From Bacillota bacterium (GTDB lineage: Bacteria > Bacillota > Bacilli > Thermoactinomycetales > DSM-44946): a stretch of DNA of 7,687 nt. This document shows, piece after piece, positions 5,795-7,687 of the stretch (positions are counted from its first letter, which is position 1; every line of letters starts with the position of its first letter). The notes beneath the pieces were generated by a model. That model had not been told where the DNA came from and searched no databases. It saw only the letters and a program-made list of their open reading frames with translations. The DNA is taken from the NCBI GenBank assembly GCA_021793745.1, contig JAJYSD010000041.1, positions 1-7,687 on the forward strand. Reading direction: 5' to 3'. A program made the translations under genes and the position numbers.

Positions 5795-7063
5795 TCAGGA
5801 GGCGGTACTGGAGCGCCGGGGACGCGACTCGAGGGTGGCCAGAAACTCCTCGTTGGTTTTGGTGGCGGACAATTTGCTGATAAACGCTTCGACGTAATCC
5901 GGAGAATCCGTCATCGAACGGCGGAGCATCCACAGCTTCTCCAGTTCCTCCTTCGAGAGAAGCAGCTCCTCCCGGCGCGTTCCCGATCGGCGCAAATCGA
6001 TCGCCGGGAAAATTCTCCGCTCCGCCAGTCGCCGATCCAAATGCACTTCCAGGTTTCCGGTCCCCTTAAACTCTTCGTAAATCACGTCATCCATCCGGGA
6101 ACCCGTCTCCACCAGCGCCGTAGCCAAAATGGTGAGACTTCCGCCCTCTTCGATGTTTCGGGCTGCTCCGAAAAATCGCTTGGGGCGGTGAAAGGCGGTG
6201 GGATCGATTCCTCCGGAAAGGGTCCGCCCGCTCGGGGGGATCACCAGGTTGTAGGCCCGGGCCAGCCGGGTGATGCTGTCCAGGAGGATCACCACATCCC
6301 GCTTGTGCTCCACCAGGCGCTGGGCCCGTTCCAGGACCAACTCCGCCACCTTGATGTGATTTTCCGGCAGTTCGTCGAAGGTGGAGCTGACCACCTCCGC
6401 CTTGACCGACCGCTGCATGTCGGTCACTTCTTCCGGACGCTCATCGATCAAGAGAACGAACAGCTCGATCCCGGGGTAGTTTTCCGCGATGCTGTTGGCG
6501 ATCTCCTTCAGCAACATGGTTTTTCCCGCCTTCGGCTGGGCGACGATCAATCCCCGCTGCCCCAGGCCGACGGGGGCGATCAAATCCATGATGCGGGTGG
6601 ACAGCCGATCGGGCGTGGTTTCCAGGGTCAGCTTCTTCTGGGGGTACAGAGGGGTGAGGGCGGGAAAATGGAGCCGTTCGGCGGCCAGATTGGGGTCTTC
6701 CCCGTTGACCGCCTCGACGTGAAGGAGACCGAAATAGCGCTCATTCTCCTTCGGAGGACGCACTTTCCCCGATACCAGGTCACCGGGACGAAGATCGAAT
6801 CGACGGATCTGCGAGGCGGAGATGTAGATATCCTCCGAGGAGGGGAGGTAGTTGATGGGTCGCAGAAAGCCGTAGCCTTCGGGAAGGATGTCGAGAACTC
6901 CCTCCATGAAAAGGAGTCCGTCTCGCTCCGCCCGAGCCTTGAGCAGGGCGAAGATCAATTCTTTCTTTTTCATTTGACTGTAATAGGGTATCTGGTATTC
7001 CTTGGCCAACTTGTACAGGTCCGTTAAACGGCAGTTTTCCAGATCGCTGAGCGTCATCTCCAT
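5795..7063 (-). CDS. rho: Transcription termination factor Rho
   Basis: Rho is a hexameric RNA-dependent ATPase and translocase that ends transcription at untranslated RNA. The 422-residue protein has the N-terminal helical domain (1-47), the cold-shock-like RNA-binding domain with GYGFLRP at 63-69 and [15 protein letters not shown] at 75-89, Walker A AQPKAGKT at 175-182, [12 protein letters not shown] at 204-215, Walker B VVILLDS at 257-263, the Q-loop [10 protein letters not shown] at 276-285 and the R-loop FKGTGN at 332-337. It is close in length and sequence to Bacillus Rho, without the large inserts seen in actinobacterial forms. The Walker A carries Gln where the family usually has Pro (APPKAGKT). 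The start is ATG 7063 with GGTGAG six bases upstream; a second in-frame ATG at 7057 is possible. It lies 77 bases downstream of glpX with no T-run terminator between. Confidence 0.98.
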   Translation of the reverse strand: MEMTLSDLENCRLTDLYKLAKEYQIPYYSQMKKKELIFALLKARAERDGLLFMEGVLDILPEGYGFLRPINYLPSSEDIYISASQIRRFDLRPGDLVSGKVRPPKENERYFGLLHVEAVNGEDPNLAAERLHFPALTPLYPQKKLTLETTPDRLSTRIMDLIAPVGLGQRGLIVAQPKAGKTMLLKEIANSIAENYPGIELFVLLIDERPEEVTDMQRSVKAEVVSSTFDELPENHIKVAELVLERAQRLVEHKRDVVILLDSITRLARAYNLVIPPSGRTLSGGIDPTAFHRPKRFFGAARNIEEGGSLTILATALVETGSRMDDVIYEEFKGTGNLEVHLDRRLAERRIFPAIDLRRSGTRREELLLSKEELEKLWMLRRSMTDSPDYVEAFISKLSATKTNEEFLATLESRPRRSSTAS

Positions 7064-7080
7064 CGCTGACTCACCACGCT

Positions 7081-7089
7081 ATTCTAACA
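7081..7089 (-). promoter_or_regulatory. Weak candidate promoter before rho
   Basis: TGT followed by TAGAAT (7089-7081, minus strand) resembles an extended -10 box in the glpX-rho gap. There is no convincing -35 box, and the start would lie only about 10 bases before the rho ATG, leaving little room for the ribosome binding site. Read-through from glpX is at least as likely. Confidence 0.2.
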
Positions 7090-7140
7090 AGATCAGTTCA
7101 CATCCATCATATCCCGATGCACAAAGGCTTATTCTCGCGG

Positions 7141-7687
7141 CTATTCCAAAACCAGATTCGGCTTTTTCTTCAGTCGATGGGTTCCTTCAATGAAGCGAAC
7201 GGTTCCGGTCCTGGCCCGCATCACCAAGGAATGGGTGGTGGCCAGATCACCCCGGTAGCGTACGCCCCGAAGGAGTTCCCCGTCGGTCACTCCCGTAGCG
7301 GCAAAGATAGCGTCATCCCCCTTGACGAGATCGTCCATGAACAATACCCGCTTGGGATCATCGATGCCCATCTGCCGGCAGCGGGACAACTGCTCCTCGT
7401 TTTCGGGAACCAAACGGCCCTGGATTTCGCCACCCAGGCATTTCAAGGCCACCGCCGCCAAGACCCCCTCGGGCGCTCCGCCGATGCCGTACAGAATATC
7501 CACACCGGTGTCGGGAAATCCCGTGTTGACGGCGGCAGCCACGTCCCCGTCGGGGATCAGCTTGATCCGGGCACCGCATCGCCGCACTTCCTCAATCAGA
7601 TCGGTATGGCGCGGCCGGTCGAGGATGACGACCACCAGGTCGTCCAAATCCTTCCCCAGAGCCCGGGCTACGGATTTCAAATTTTCC
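7141..7687 (-). CDS. glpX: GlpX, class II fructose-1,6-bisphosphatase (5' part outside window)
   Basis: This metal-dependent phosphatase of gluconeogenesis converts fructose 1,6-bisphosphate to fructose 6-phosphate in the cytoplasm. Only the C-terminal 181 residues are visible, from about [20 protein letters not shown] to the TAG at 7141; the full protein is usually 320-335 residues. Conserved family blocks are [23 protein letters not shown], the active-site loop [44 protein letters not shown] and [17 protein letters not shown]. The TTG at 7680 is internal to the gene, not its start, because family similarity and the open frame continue to the window edge. It precedes rho as in Bacillus, where the homologue is ywjI, and may share a transcript with it. 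Confidence 0.96.
   Translation of the reverse strand, partial: ENLKSVARALGKDLDDLVVVILDRPRHTDLIEEVRRCGARIKLIPDGDVAAAVNTGFPDTGVDILYGIGGAPEGVLAAVALKCLGGEIQGRLVPENEEQLSRCRQMGIDDPKRVLFMDDLVKGDDAIFAATGVTDGELLRGVRYRGDLATTHSLVMRARTGTVRFIEGTHRLKKKPNLVLE

Noticed and set aside
5780..7027. A 415-codon plus-strand open frame opposite nearly all of rho
   Set aside because: The product has no recognisable motif and is a shadow of Rho's GC-rich codon use; the minus-strand frame is unmistakably Rho.

Overview
The window is an ordinary stretch of chromosome from a GC-rich, spore-forming Firmicute. The protein sequences read like Bacillales homologues, and the GC-rich coding sequence and gene order would suit a Thermoactinomycetaceae-like genome, but that family assignment is inference. 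The minus-strand order is glpX, rho, a LysM/M23 peptidase, rpmE, tdk, a YhcN/YlaJ-type lipoprotein, prfA, prmC. It corresponds to the conserved Bacillus block ywjI(glpX)-rho-rpmE-tdk-prfA-prmC. Three genes are additions to that block: the peptidase, the lipoprotein, and one plus-strand gene for a CPBP-family membrane protease.

Reading along the minus strand from high to low coordinates: the 3' end of glpX (class II fructose-1,6-bisphosphatase) enters the window and is followed by rho. A terminator-like hairpin separates rho from a secreted two-LysM/M23 cell-wall peptidase. A strong promoter then drives rpmE (zinc-type L31), whose leader can fold over its own ribosome binding site. A classic intrinsic terminator ends rpmE. 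A new promoter reads tdk (thymidine kinase) and, 30 bases later, the sporulation-type lipoprotein. A terminator lies between that lipoprotein and the oppositely oriented CPBP gene. On the far side of the CPBP gene, prfA (release factor 1) and prmC run together with a 6-base gap. PrmC methylates the GGQ glutamine of RF1, so that pair is functionally coupled.

Several starts differ from the longest open frames. prfA is read from GTG 1774, the lipoprotein from TTG 3522, tdk from ATG 4176, rpmE from ATG 4520 and the peptidase from ATG 5701. In each case a Shine-Dalgarno sequence or the family's usual length decides. prmC appears to use GTG 700.

I see no tRNA, rRNA, CRISPR array, transposase, integrase, phage gene or defence system. 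I do not find a previously undescribed system here. The points worth a second look are regulatory: the rpmE leader hairpin, the dyad over the rpmE -10 box, the GGGATC/GATCCC hairpins around the CPBP gene, the intrinsic terminator after rho, and the prmC start.
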